The translations under genes were made by a program, and so were the position numbers. A DNA stretch of 64,000 nt, taken from Symbiodinium natans (taxonomy: Eukaryota > Sar > Dinophyceae > Suessiales > Symbiodiniaceae). The notes below the pieces were generated by a model. It did no database searches, was not told the DNA's origin, and saw only the letters and a program-made list of their open reading frames with translations. Where the stretch lies: assembly GCA_905221605.1 (NCBI GenBank), contig CAJNDS010002579.1, forward strand, positions 619,725 to 683,724, read 5' to 3'. Below are positions 12,501 through 25,700 of the stretch, piece by piece (the first letter of the stretch is position 1; every line of letters starts with the position of its first letter).

Positions 12501-15500
12501 CTAAACTGAATAACAAGGACATTTTACAACCGAAACCTACAACCCCTGATTATTACAAGATAAAGCATAGCGAAGACACGAAAACCTATGCATAACATTA
12601 TCACCTAACAATAATGAGTGCATTAGAAGATAATATTGTTGAGTTTCCTACAGGCAGTGATTGTAAAACACAGTATATGCAGTGTATCATATGTAAACAA
12701 ATAAAACACACACAGGTGAGCTTGTAACTAAACATCCCAAAAGGATATACAATAAAAACTTGTAGGGCTTGTCTGGATGCTGGTAAAAAATCTAGGCTTA
12801 AAGGGAAGGAAGGAATTCAGGGAATTTTCTTGTGAACATGTTCTTAAGAAAAGGCCTTAAAGAAATAACATCTTAATCCATTGGAGTGGAAGTGGATTAA
12901 TATAAGTATTCAAAAATTGGAAGAAGATTACGGCGAATACTTGAAACAATAAATGTTCAACCAATGATAATTTTCATAATACAACTAAATTGTCATTGAA
13001 TGCCCCACCAAATGCCCCATACTATGCCCCACAAATTGAATAGACCTAACCTTGCCCAGTTTCGGGTGTAGTTACATCACCTGAGAAATAGGATGAGTAA
13101 AGTACTTTGACAGATATTGGGCTACTAGTTGTGATTATTGGGCTGTATTGGGTAAATTCTATATGCTAATGTAGGTTTTAAGGATAGTTGTTACTCTTTG
13201 GGCTATAGATGGTTGGCGGTGATGTAACAACCCAAACTGGGCAAGGCCCACCCTAACTGTATAGGGGGCTTAGGGTTTAGGGTTCAGGGTTTAGGGCTAC
13301 TGACTAAGGTTTTGGGGGGGGTTGTTGTATAATGTATGAAGGGACCCGAACTTACTGTATTCTTCAGGCCCCTGGATACGTCCCGTCAAGGTCCTCGGGC
13401 TGATGCTGTCTGTGTCCTCGGGCTTGGCGCTGGGCAAGGAAGGGCCGTGCCTTTCCTGCAAGCCGAGCTTGAGGGTTTAGGGTTTAGGGTTTAGGGTCCC
13501 CCCCCCCCCCCCCCCCGTTCCAGGGTTCAGGGTTCAAGGGTTCAAGGGTTTAGGGTTCAGGCTTTAGGGTCTAGGGTTAAGGGGCGTGGGTAAGGTTCAG
13601 ACAACCTCACTTACACCAAGGCCCAAAGCCCATATCGGTTTTTTTGCCTTGATGAAGCTGATGCCTTTGTCGAGGCGTTGGGGGTTTAGGTTTTAGGGTT
13701 TAGGGTTTAGGGTTTAGGGTAACTGTACTGGGTTCGGGAGAAGGCTGACTGCTAAGAAAGCTGAGCTGCGGAGGCTATAGGCCAGGTAGCAGCCCAACTG
13801 CTTTAGGGTTTAGGGTATAGGGTGATACGCCCATATGAGTTCTTTAGTATACTGGTCGGATAGCGTGGCTTGAAGTCACCACGATTTCCTGACCATTCCC
13901 GGCCGACTCCGCAAGCCCGGATGCAAAAGGGTATAGGGTTTGGGGTTTAGGGTTTAAGGTTAGGCTAGCTGTACGGGTAGCTGTACTGATAACCCAATTA
14001 GAACCATATGAGGGCACTTAAGGGGCTTGTAAGTGGGTTATAAGTACAGTTGCAAGTTATAATTGGTTAATACGTGCCCTGAACCTTCAAGTGGAACACT
14101 TAGACACCATCCCAGGCTTGACTTCGTGAGCCTAGCTTGCCGATTGACTTCATGTGTAGTTTAAGCTGAGAGAGCTTTTGGGCACGAGGAGGCTGTGCAT
14201 TTGTTTTTGACTTTCTCGATGTCAAACGTTGTTTGTTTTCCTTCAAAATTGGCATGTGACACATGGTCACTTCTCCAAAATGTGGTCTCTTTCAGGGTTG
14301 CTATTTATAGGTGGCCCCCATCATAACTCAGGGTCCGTACCCAAAAAAGGGACCATAATGTAGAGAACTGACCACATCATTGCCCGAATACCTTGAGCTT
14401 TAGAAACCGCACCCAGACGTTCCTTCTGCATCTTGTGCCGGCCCTAGGGCTTTGGGCGTTTATGGGGATTAGGGTTTTTCGGGTTTAGGGTTTAGGGTTT
14501 AGGGTTTAGGGTTTAGGGCTGTTTGGAAAAAGGGCCCCAAGTCCTAAATGCTTGCTGGACTAGCGCGCCAGCCTGGTCTAAGGACAGTGCACATTGCGGC
14601 TTGGCCAGGGATCTAAACCATAAACCCTGACACTAAACTACTATTTGCTTAAGAATCCCCCAAAGCAACATGAGATTATTATTTTGAGCTTTTGGTGGTT
14701 TCTTAAGCAAATTAGTAGTCAATCCTGCTTTCAGTTCGCTGGGTAGCTTCGGCCTCACTCCCCTTAAGGATCCATGTGCCATCATGTGCCTATCTCTAGT
14801 ATCTACTTCTGCCTCCAAGTGGTTCCTGTGTAAGAAACCCTAAACCCTAAACCCTAAACCCTAAACCCTAAAGAGCTCTAGGGCCCAAGTTGTTTTTTTT
14901 TCCGACATTGGTGCACGGACCCCGTATGGCCCAGGTTGTCCCCAATTCCCCGCACTCCCGTCTGCGACTGTCGGTTCGTAGCATACCCTTTCTTAAACCC
15001 CACCCTAAACCCTAAACCCTAAACCCTAAACCCTGAACTTTTGACAACAAGGAAGCCCCTTGAGCAATGTGAGATTTATAGGGTTTTAGGAGGATTGGTT
15101 TGACGGTGTAAGGAATCTTTCTTCGCGGGTTGTTGGGGATCCTCTTGTGTGCGGGGCTCATTGGACCTGGCCTTTTGAGCCCTACTCTGTTTCAACTAAA
15201 CTTGAAACCCAAACCCCAAACCCCAACCTTTAAACCCTAAGCCCTAAACGCATGCGAAACGGGTGGGAGAAAAAAAGCCCTAAGCCTGGCGATCAAGCTT
15301 CCAAGGGCATAACTAGGTTGGTTCTTGGGACATGTTCCTTATTTGGGTTCATAAGGGACCCTATATATAATATCTGTTTCAGAGGGTTTCAAGGCCAACC
15401 CAGATAATCTGCAGAAATGGAAAAGTTCCATGGCAAACCAAGCCTTTTCAGGGAGGCTCCGGACTCATCAGGTTAGGTCTTTCGACTTCGGGATCCGGGC

Positions 15501-18500
15501 TTAGGGCTCAGGGCTTAGGGGCTTTAGTAGGGTTGTAGGGTTTCAGGGTTTTAGGGTGGAGAGTTTTAGGGCTTTAGGGTTTAGGGTTTTAAATTTAGGC
15601 TTCCGGCCGTCCTCATAAGTCGCACATGTCCCCCGGGCGTGGCTTCTGGCGGACCGGATAGAGCTCCGAGTCTAACGAAGAATCACTCTCTTGTAAGGGC
15701 AGAAGCTCACAAGTGATGACAGTTTTACATCTCCGGATGTCGGAGCCCATTATGTCTAGTCTTGACTCACTGAGTGTGCAAAATTGGGTATAGAGTTTAG
15801 GTTATGGGGTTCAGGGTGCTCTGTGACATGATGTGCTTGCCAGGCATGCTGCTGGGCCAATGTCTGCAGCCAATGGTTCGACAGGTATTCTGCGCCTTGT
15901 CACTGATATTTTCTGTTCCCAAGAAAGACATGGCTTGGTTAACGCTAGGAAACAAAACCGAATAGAGATATTACATACTCTAGTCAACAGAGGCACGTTC
16001 CTTACATTATCGGGATTCTATTTTAGCAGGCGCCCCTAAATCCAATTAACCCAGGCCTAGTGTCCCCGAGACTTGAGTTCAGGCTCCAGGGTTTGGGGTC
16101 TTCGGTTTAAGCCCCGAATGCAATATAAGATTGTAAATGAACATGTATATATATATATATCTATATATTATATGTGTATGTATGTTCTGGGCTTTTATGT
16201 TTCTAATTTTCGCACATGTTCGCGTACACATGTGTGTATGTGTGTAGTATATGTGTATACATATATATATATATACATATATATCAAGTATGAGCCATAA
16301 GCAGTCACGCTGACAGCAGCGAGGCCAGCAGCGCAAAAAATGCCCAAGAGGAAACAAAAAGGAAAAACAGACTCAGCCCCAAACCCTACAACCCTAAAGC
16401 CTTTATAAACCCTACAACCCTACAACCAAAAAAAAGCACAGACTCAGCCCTTAAAGCCTAAACCCCCCAAAGGCTTAAGCCCTACAAGCCCTACAAGCCT
16501 AAACCTCCCACAAAAACCCAAAGCAGTGTGATCCAAGGCCTGCAAACCCTCAACGCATCTCCCAAAGTGGCGCCTCAAAGCCTACAGCAAACCCTTGAGC
16601 TTCAAAAGCCTGCAGCCCCTGTAGGGTTGATTAATTTGGGCATATGACATGCCGTTCTTATTTCAAACAAGCCAAGGGTATATTAAACATGTTGTTCTTG
16701 TTAAGGTTGCAAGAGGAGTATAGAATCTAGCCCATCCTAGGCCGAAGACCTGCAGACCTAAGCCCCTAAGTAGGGAGCACCAAGCCCAGACACTCTCTTC
16801 GGCTTCTCTCTCCTCGGGTTTAGGGTTTAGGGTTCAGGGTTTAGGGTTTAGGGACACTTTCTTCGGGTTCTCTCTCCTCACATTCCTCGTCGAGATGTCA
16901 TGAGCTCGGTAGGCCCTTGGGACGTTTCATATTTCCTCTTATTTTGGGTTGAAGAGGATCACATCCAGGATTTTTTTTCAGAGGGTTTTAGGGGCCATCC
17001 TAGTGGACCAGCTTAAGTTGTTGCTGAGTTTGGGGATGCGTCTGAGTTGCTATAAACCCCCATGCTGCCGTGCAATTCGCGGCAGGGGAGGACAGCAAGC
17101 AGTTTGGGGTTTGGGGTTTAGGGTTTAGGGTTTAGGGTTGGCGGCCTGGCACCGTCATCTTTCCCGCTCAAACCCCCCCCCCCCCCCCCGAATCGAGGCT
17201 GGTTCAGTGTGAACTGCTAGGCAGGCCCTTTGGGATTCTATCTGTTCCATTTTGTTCCTGCTTTTTTTGGGCTTAAGAGGATCACATGTAGGAATATGTT
17301 TGCAAGCATTTGTTGCTTTTTTGGGCTTAAGAGGATCACATGTAGGAATATATGTTTGCAAGCGGCTTTCAGGGCGGTCCGCATAGTCTCTCTGAAGCCA
17401 CTGAGGCAAACGAGGGTCGTCGACGGGAGCTCCTCAGTGTGGCCAGCGCAGCAGGCGAAACTTTGTAAGGAATCGTCAAGACAATCAAGCCAGTAAAATT
17501 TCAGCGTCCCTCAAATACAACGAACAGTTTGGGAGGCCCTAAACCCCAAAGATCCCTAAACCCTAAAAGGCTTCGCGATTTCAGGTCTCAGGACTGGGGA
17601 ATCATGCGGCAGTCCCAGTCCAGACAAAACTTCCAGCAAGCTGTGTAAGGCGCTCCACGCCGCAGGGTCTTACTTGGAGTTTCATGGTTCTTTTAACCCA
17701 ATTAGAACTGAGTGAAAACCCGCTTGTAAACCCCTTAAGTGCCCTTGAAGCCCCTTAAGCCCTATGGTGATAATTGGGATATAAGTAGATTTTGAACTGG
17801 GTTAAGAAGTACCATGAACCTCCAAGCACTGCCCCAAGAGCGCAATAAGCTGCAATGAAGAGGTAGTGGGCTGGCTCTCTAGGCACTTGCGACTTTGGAA
17901 TTCGAAATGCGGAACTAGACAAACCATGAGTCCAAAACAATTGTCCCTATTATCCTGAAAAGGAAGATACTTTTTTTTTGTTTTTGGTGGGGGGCGGGGT
18001 GTTGTTAAGCAAACAGGAGAAGGGGACCCCTTTAAGGGCGAATCTGCTTGTGGCCAGAAACCCTCCCGCCTCGTAGCAGTCCCCGCACGAGAAACCAGAT
18101 TCCCGGAGCATCCCAGTCGAGCCTCCAACAGAGCAAAGCATCCAACTCATCAAACTTCCTAAGCCCACCAACACAAGCCCCTGCACTCGCGACTCCTGAG
18201 CCCTTCTAGGCAAGAAGAATGAGGTCCTCGAGCTCAGCCATGAACCCTATAGGGTTTAGGGTTTAGGGTTTAGGGTTTAGGGGTTTAGGGTTTAGGGTTT
18301 AGGGGTTTAGGGTTTAGGGTGACAAACCCCAAACCATACACCCTGAACCCTAAAACCTGCTGATAGGTTCGTCCACCTATGCGGGCGCCAGGAAACCCTA
18401 AACTAAACCCTATAATCACTAAAATATGACATACTGTGGACCGTATGTCCTGACCTTTTCCCCGTAAACGCATGGGGAAACATCACAAAAACACCCTCAG

Positions 18501-19730
18501 CCTGAACACCGCGAGGCGTCTCCGTGGCCTTCGGGGCCCCTGTCGGCGGCGTCCTCTTCTCCTACGAGGAGGAACGCGCGGGGCCTCTACGCCCTAAACC
18601 CCGATCCCTAACCCTAAACCCCGATCCCTAAACCCTAAACCCCGATCCCTAAACCCCCAAACCCTACCTGCACCCCCCCAAGTGCCCCTTAACAAGGGCC
18701 TGAGTGTACCTTAATTGTGGTATTTAGGGCATCTTACAGGGTACTTGTCGGGGTCCAGGTAAACCGTAAACCCCAAAACCCTAAACCACGGCTGATACTG
18801 CTTGCAATTTGGGGTCGACTCTCGCGTCTTCGGGAGCAGGGAGCGGCTGGCAGGGTTTCCATGAATTCCTCTGGGACTCCAATATCCCTTAAGGATGGTT
18901 CCTGACATTTAAAAGGTCCCCTATGTACAACCTCTAGACAATCCTTATATAGGGATAAACCTGAGTTGCCCCTGAACAACCCCCAAACAACCCCTTAGGT
19001 CCCTTCTAAGGGTCCCTCCTTTAGTCCCTTGATGATGGTGGAGTCGTGTGCGCGTGTTCCGTTGCCTTCCGGCGCAGGTCTCGACAATGTTTCCGCGCTC
19101 TACGATGATCCGCGCGTTCTTTGCCGCTTGGTCTCTGCCCGAAAACATGGACCAGAATAACAAGGTTTTTGCCAAAATGACCAACAAAGAAACCAGAAAT
19201 CAAGACAACAACCAAAGTAGTGCAACACGTAGTGTGTGTGTATGTCAAAATCGAGTATTGAATACTATGTAATTAGCAACAACTACCACAAATTCTATGT
19301 CAACAAATTGCGCGCTTAACATATAACGTCTTCTCTGAAGCATACGAACTTCATAGTTATTTTCCTAGGATTGTCGCTTATCATTGCAGCAACTGTATGC
19401 AACGGTGAATTCGCAATAACGATAGAAGACATACACAAGCAACGACACAGCAATTTAATAGCAGCGCTGCGAAGAATATATATGGTGATGACCCCGAGGT
19501 ATGGTCCTTTTGGGGGTCCTAATTAGAAGGCGGCCCTTCTTATCTAGGGTAGCCCAAAGGAACACATTTTGGAGAACTGAACATACTTTCTGGAGAACCG
19601 AATCCAACACATGCTCGGGGCTTGGCCTGGAGTAGATGCATCGGAGGTCTTAAGAAAGCTTCAGAAAACGTCAGGCCCTGGATCCAGAGTAGGGCCTATT
19701 TCCCTCTCCTCTCTGCTTTTTTCTTTTTTT

Positions 19731-19761
<31 letters not shown>

Positions 19762-22700
19762 GCGGAAATTCCCTTATACACAAGCCCCTGTGAACCAAGA
19801 AGGGAACCCTGTTTATTCCTAGGTTCCTCTCGGGCCCGAGGAAAGGCAGGTCGACCATTGCATGTCTTGAGGGCACAGAAAGCCAACCGAAGGAGAGGTC
19901 GGTCAGCTGCAAGAACCCGAAACTTTTCGGGTTTAGGGTTTAGGGTTTAGGGTTTAGGGTTTAGGGTTTAGGGAACCCTAAACCCTGCCGGCAGCCTCCC
20001 ACCCTAAACCGCACGCCCCCAAGCCACGCAAAAGACAGCCCAAAAAACCATCAAACGTGCCAGACTTTCATTATAGGCAAGCCCACAACCCTAAATACCA
20101 ATACCAGAGGGGTGAGCTAGGCGGGGGGGCCAATAGTTCCTGTGGGCAAAGGCCGCCGTGGTGGCGGCCCTGACGCTGGCTTGGTCGCTGGGCTCTGTTG
20201 GACAAGGGTTGTCCTTGGCAGCACCGTGGTACCCCTTATTATTTTTCTTTTCGGGGGCCGGGGGGGGGGGGAGGGTGATGGGTTCATCTTACAGAGTAGC
20301 CAACCCCCCAAAATGGATGTCCTTATTATTAACATGGTTACTGGGCTATGAATTGTCTCGTGGTCGTTGTTTGTAAGGTCCTTACTTGAAGGTTCCAGGT
20401 ACTCATACGTAGGGACGTAAGGTGACAAGTGCCAGAGAATAGGGGTTACAACTATCGTTACCCTACTTCTAATTCAACTTATAAGTTCCCATGAACCTCC
20501 AAAACTCAGGATAGGCTGAGAGGGTTTAAGTGTTAGGGTTCACGTGGCCATTCAGGGCCACCCGTAATCGACCACTACATATACAGGGCCTGTTGAAAAG
20601 GCTTTGCTGCTGTGAACCCCAGAGTTTAGGGTATAGGGTGTTTAGGGTTTAAGGGTTTAGGGCTTAAGGCTTTTTTAAGGTTTAGGGTTTAGGGAACACC
20701 CCAAGTCCTTCAAGCCTGCGACGCCCCTTTGTTCCCGGAGCCTGTGTTGTTCGATGGATGTTGTGTTTAGGTTTAGGGGATGAGAGCCTGGGGATGTTTT
20801 GCACTGAACGTGCTTTAGGGCATCTGGGGTGCTTGGTGCACTTGTCCTTTTTTTCGGGGGTGCTTGAGCTGATTAGGCGAAATCCTACCATGTAGGGTTT
20901 AGAGCTTTGGGTTGAGGGTTTAGGGTTTAGGGTTTAGGGGTAGAGGGTTTGAGAGCTGAGCTTGAGGTACGACCCGCTGGGAACTGGCAAGCTCACGCTT
21001 TTCGACGTGCGGCTTGAGCTGCACCAGGGGTTTAGGGTTTAGGGTTTAGGGTTTAGGGTTCCTAGGACCAGGAGTAGGCCCTTTTTTTCCTTTTTTTAGG
21101 GGTTGGGGTTCCCCTATAATCCCCTTAAAACGAAAAGGGGTACCCTTGTTATTCCTAGGTTGCTCCCAGGTCTAGGTTTTGGGGTGTTGCGAAGGGTTTA
21201 GGGTTTAGGCTTAGGGTTGTAGGGTGTTACGATTTTAGGCAGGTTTGAGGGCTGACTGGGGCATGTAGAGTCAGAGGGTTTGAGGGTTTATGATATCGCA
21301 CGTTCACACGTCATATGACACGCAAGAGGCATCTTGCAGCAACACAATGAGTTGAGGGGCCTGGGGTGTCTCACGTCAGGGCCTTCACAGCTGCTCCAAG
21401 CTTTGGAGCCACTCGAACCCGAAGCGTGAAACCCTTAACTCTACACCCCAGGCCCTACACCAACAGATACTATGCCAACCAACCATCTTGCTCTACGGTA
21501 CAAGGCTTACAGTGGTTTAGACCCTACTCGGTTCAGGTTGAGAGGGTCCATTCGCAAAAAAGGGTTTCTTAGGGAGGAGCCCCCCAGGCAGATTGCATCA
21601 AGCCGTTGAAGAGGGGCCTATGTAGCCTAGAGGATTTAGGGTTTTTGGCGCGTATAGTCAGGGGTTTAGGATTACCGACCCAAGTATGTTGAGATGAAGG
21701 CTTCCAGGCCCCAGCAATTCCATGCTGCTGAAAAGACGGGTGTGACTTGCCACTGAGTTAAGACGTAAAGATTGGGGCCGAATTTCCGAAACTGGAGTTT
21801 TCAGATCCTCTGACAGTAAACCCTGAGCCCTGAACCCTGAACCCTAAACCCTAAACCCTAAACCCTAAACCCTAAACCCTAAACCCGAGGCAGTACAACC
21901 AGCGGCCCTCCTGGGCCGAGTATCCCTTGTTTCTGCTGATGGGCACCTCAGCGTGTTTGAACTCGGGGTCGGCCGGAACCCCTAAAAGAGGGATTTAGGG
22001 GGATTAGGGTTTGGGGTTTAGGGTTTAGGGCTAGGGTTTAGGGTTCAGGGTTCAGGGTTCAGGGTTTAGGGATACTTGGCTCTTCGGACTCAGCAAGTCT
22101 ACTTCGCACCCCTTTTTCTAAGTTCAGAAGGGCTTCCAAGTAAGCCTGAAGGAAGCAGCAGTGGAGAGACTGAGGGTCTGGCCCTGAACCTCCAAAACAT
22201 GCTACTAAGTAGGCCCTTATTTCCTTGTTTTAGGGTTTAGGGTTTCCCTTATAATCCCCTTAACACAAGACAAAACAAGGGCACCCGTTTTTTTTTGCTG
22301 CACTGTGTGTCTGAGGCCGCGACCTGTCGACAAGTAACAATGAGTAGCCGCTTCAGGCTGCTTCTGAATCCAGACAAAATAAGGAAACTAATACGGCGGG
22401 ATACCGTCAAAACCATCGAATTTGGGGGTCCACTTGTGGCCAAGCGATTTCCTATCAGGGAGACATACGCTTTGAGCAAGGCTAGCTTGGAGAAAAATGA
22501 ACATCTGATGGTGAAAATGTTGACACCTCATGGACCCATAGAAGCCACTAAGGCTTTTCATACCAAAGACTGCCGCTGATTTAACATGTTTAACGGAATG
22601 AATACTGGTCGGAAGGCCTTTGCACAATCTTAAGAAGAAAGTTCTGAAGCGAGACACCAGGATGCGGGCGGTCATGCCCGGGACCAACCAACCAGGAAAG

Positions 22701-25700
22701 AAACCATACACTGCAAGAAACTCGATCAAAACTACCAGCCAGGGAGTTCGTTCCCCTTGAGGCCTGTCGCAAAAGAACCATCTCTGCTCGCTTACAAAGT
22801 TGGCAAGGGCTTCAGCAGCTGCTTGAGACAATGGTCTTCTACCCCGAAGAAGCGGGTCTAGGCTAAGCCCTTGCCACCCTGAAAACTGCATCCCTTCTGG
22901 CTGGAGATGCGCGAAGAAGCCGAGATATCTGCGCCGAAGACAGTCAAAGAGGACATCAGGCGGTAAAGTATTCGTTCTGTACATCTGCAGCACCTTTGTC
23001 TCTACATCCCCAAGCACCCGTTTTATTCCTGGGCTACTCCTGGGTCTAGTATTGAACCTGCATGCAGCCGTGGCTGAGTGGCGCAACCCATGGCAGCAGC
23101 GCACAGGTCGTTCATGTCCCGAAACCGCCAACCCTAAACCCGAAACCCTTATGGGGTAGAGCTTCTTCAGTGTTGCTAGCCCTCTCTAGGCCCATAAGGA
23201 AACCATGACCCTGTGAAACCCTAACCCGTCCTTGTGCCCAATACCTATTAGTAGGATTTAGGGTTAGGGCTCTAGAGAAGGTTGGGGGATGCACTACACA
23301 GGCGGTGTGCTTCCACTGATTACGCCACGTATTGTTCAGAACATTGAATTTAGGTTTCATAAGTACCATGAACCTCCAAGCAAGCGCGAGGGAGAGAGCT
23401 AGATGCAGCCCGCCAGCCCACCCTAAACCCTAAACCCTCAACCCTCAACCCTCAACCCTAAACCCTCAACCCTAAACCCTCAACCCTCAACCCTCAACCC
23501 TAAACCCTAAACCCTAAACCCTAATCAATCTCCGGCTCGAGGCTGCGTTGGCGGCTGGGTTGGCGCGCTCTTCGTTCACCTCAACATGAAGGAACCGTGC
23601 GGCCGAAATGAACCCTAAAAGGGTTTAGGGTTTAGGGCTTGGGGCTTAGGGTCTAGGGTTCATATGCCTCAATAGGAATCAGAGTAGCCCATTGTATATG
23701 ACCCCAAATGTAGGGTTGATTTCGTCCTCAAGCAACGGCAGCACACCGGAATCCGCGAGGGTTCAGCGTGCATCGTCGGGTTAAGGGCCCTTAAACTCAG
23801 CCGCTGGATAGCTGGATAGCGCTCCTTGAAAGGTACGAGGAAGTGGAGGGTTCTTTCTCAAGAATTCCGGTTTAGGGTTTAGGGTTTAGGGTTTAGGGTT
23901 TAGGGTTTAGGGTTTAGGGTTTAGGGAAGCCGGTATAAGTCCCTTGCCAGGCTTCTTAGGTAGTGTACACACACAGGTACACAAAGATTGGGCTTTGCAT
24001 TGGTAGGCCCTTTCCCTTGTTTAGGGCTTCGGTTCCCTGATGGGCATCTTTTTTAAACCAAACAAGGGCACCCTTTTTCACTTACTGGTTCTTAGTAGGG
24101 AATGAGGGAACGGGGTATCCTGTGTAATCCCTTGAAGGGTATATATAGCGGGATACATAAGGCACCGAACTCCCTCATTCCCTACTCATTAAGAACCAGA
24201 AGGGTTATTCCCATTGCGCGCTTGTCTTCATCGCATCCCGAGACTTCATGCACGTGGCAAGGGTTTAGGGCTTAGGGCCGCTGGCTGGGCCGGCGCCAAG
24301 CCCCCTGGCCTTGCCTTGCAGTTAAGAATCGGTTGATTCCAGCCATCCGCTGCAAACCCTCGATGAGTCCTATAAACTCCGGAAATCACTGGAGGTCTCC
24401 GCAGCCCGCGCAGAAGGAACGCCGTTTCGGCAGATGGTTCCTGTCACGGTAGAGGCACGACCGCAGCGGGGTTGATGTCGAAAAAACCTGGAGGGTTGCA
24501 GGGCTGTACCAATACTATCCAAGGAAACCCAAAACCCCCAGTTAAGGGTCAGGGTCATACCTTAACATTGATGCATGATGTGAAGAATCGAGAACATTCC
24601 TTACTTGACGCTTGGGATCACCGGAACCTAGCACGCCTCCGTAGAACTGAGAAGTCCTAACGATGATTTTGCTCTCATGCTCAGGTTGCGCTGCTCGCTC
24701 TTCTTACAGCCATTACCAGCTCCTGGGCAACCTTTATTCATCCCGGGGGTTAGTCCATGAGAGGGCAAGTGCAAAATGGCCAGTTCTCAGTTCTAAAAAC
24801 TTCCGGCTCCAGTTGAAGGCTTCAAGGGTGTTAAGTTGTTTAGGGTAGTGATAGAGGTACATGTCTTGTACAACATGGCCGGTCAGCCAACCCCGAAAAG
24901 ACAGCCAGGCGGGTTGCAGCACAACAAAACCCTAAACAACCCGAAGTCATGGTTGTTGGGTCGTTGGGTGGGTTGTTTTGTGGTCTAGGTGGAGGGTACA
25001 AACCTTCTGGGGTGATGCGGACCCTAAACCCTACACCCCAAACCCTAAACCCTAAACCCGGAGACAAAGAGATGGTGGTGCGCACTGTTCTGAACTTGGA
25101 GGTTCAGGGTACTTATTAGCCCAGTCATGACGAACCGTACTAGGGCACTTAAAGGGGTTATAAGTGGGTTATATGTACATTAGAATTGGCCAGCAAGTAC
25201 CATGAACCTCCAAGAAGCATCCCTTCGACTCGACAAAGAGCCGCAAAACCCTTTCAATCCCTGGTCTGCTTGGCGGGGGGGGGGCGACAAAAAACCCTCC
25301 CCTAAACCCCTAAACCCCTAAACCCGTAAACCCCTAAACCCCTAAACCCCTAAACCCCTAAACCCCTAAACCCTAAACCTCCTCAGCCTCGAAGCCACAA
25401 AGTTCCAGATGCTCCGAAGTCCAAGCTACTCCTGGAGCGCCTAATGATGGAGCCGAAGTTTAGGGGCTTAGGGTTTAGGGTTTAGGGCCCTCAGCGCTTG
25501 AAGAACATATTGCGCCCGATTTAGTTTGACTGGGTATGTTGGAGGTTGTTTGGGTCGCTTAAGACTATGTAGGGAAATATAGGGTGAGTATCTGGGCTCC
25601 CGTTGTATTTACCCTAGGTAGGCCCTTGGGACATTATATATTTTTGCTTATTGGGGTTATGAGGAACATATTCAGGAACATTGGCCATCTTCGTACTTCT

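Larger units (their letters stand above)
8300..13362. mobile_element. 5-kb inverted-repeat-bounded element with Polinton/virophage-type integrase remnant
   Basis: Two inverted arms of about 370 bp flank this block inside intron 5 of CLC gene 1. The right interior (about 10640-13040) is distinctly AT-rich and carries small frames on both strands, including an integrase C-terminus. The left interior (8690-10640) is GC-richer, host-like and contains a TTTAGGG tract. Polintons and Polinton-like viruses are normally 15-30 kb, so this would be a heavily deleted remnant. Alternatively, a shorter non-autonomous element captured part of one. Confidence 0.65.

Noticed and set aside
22295-22579. Plus-strand frame opposite the retroposed insert
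   Set aside because: The poly-A tail and better codon composition favour the minus strand as the original sense strand.
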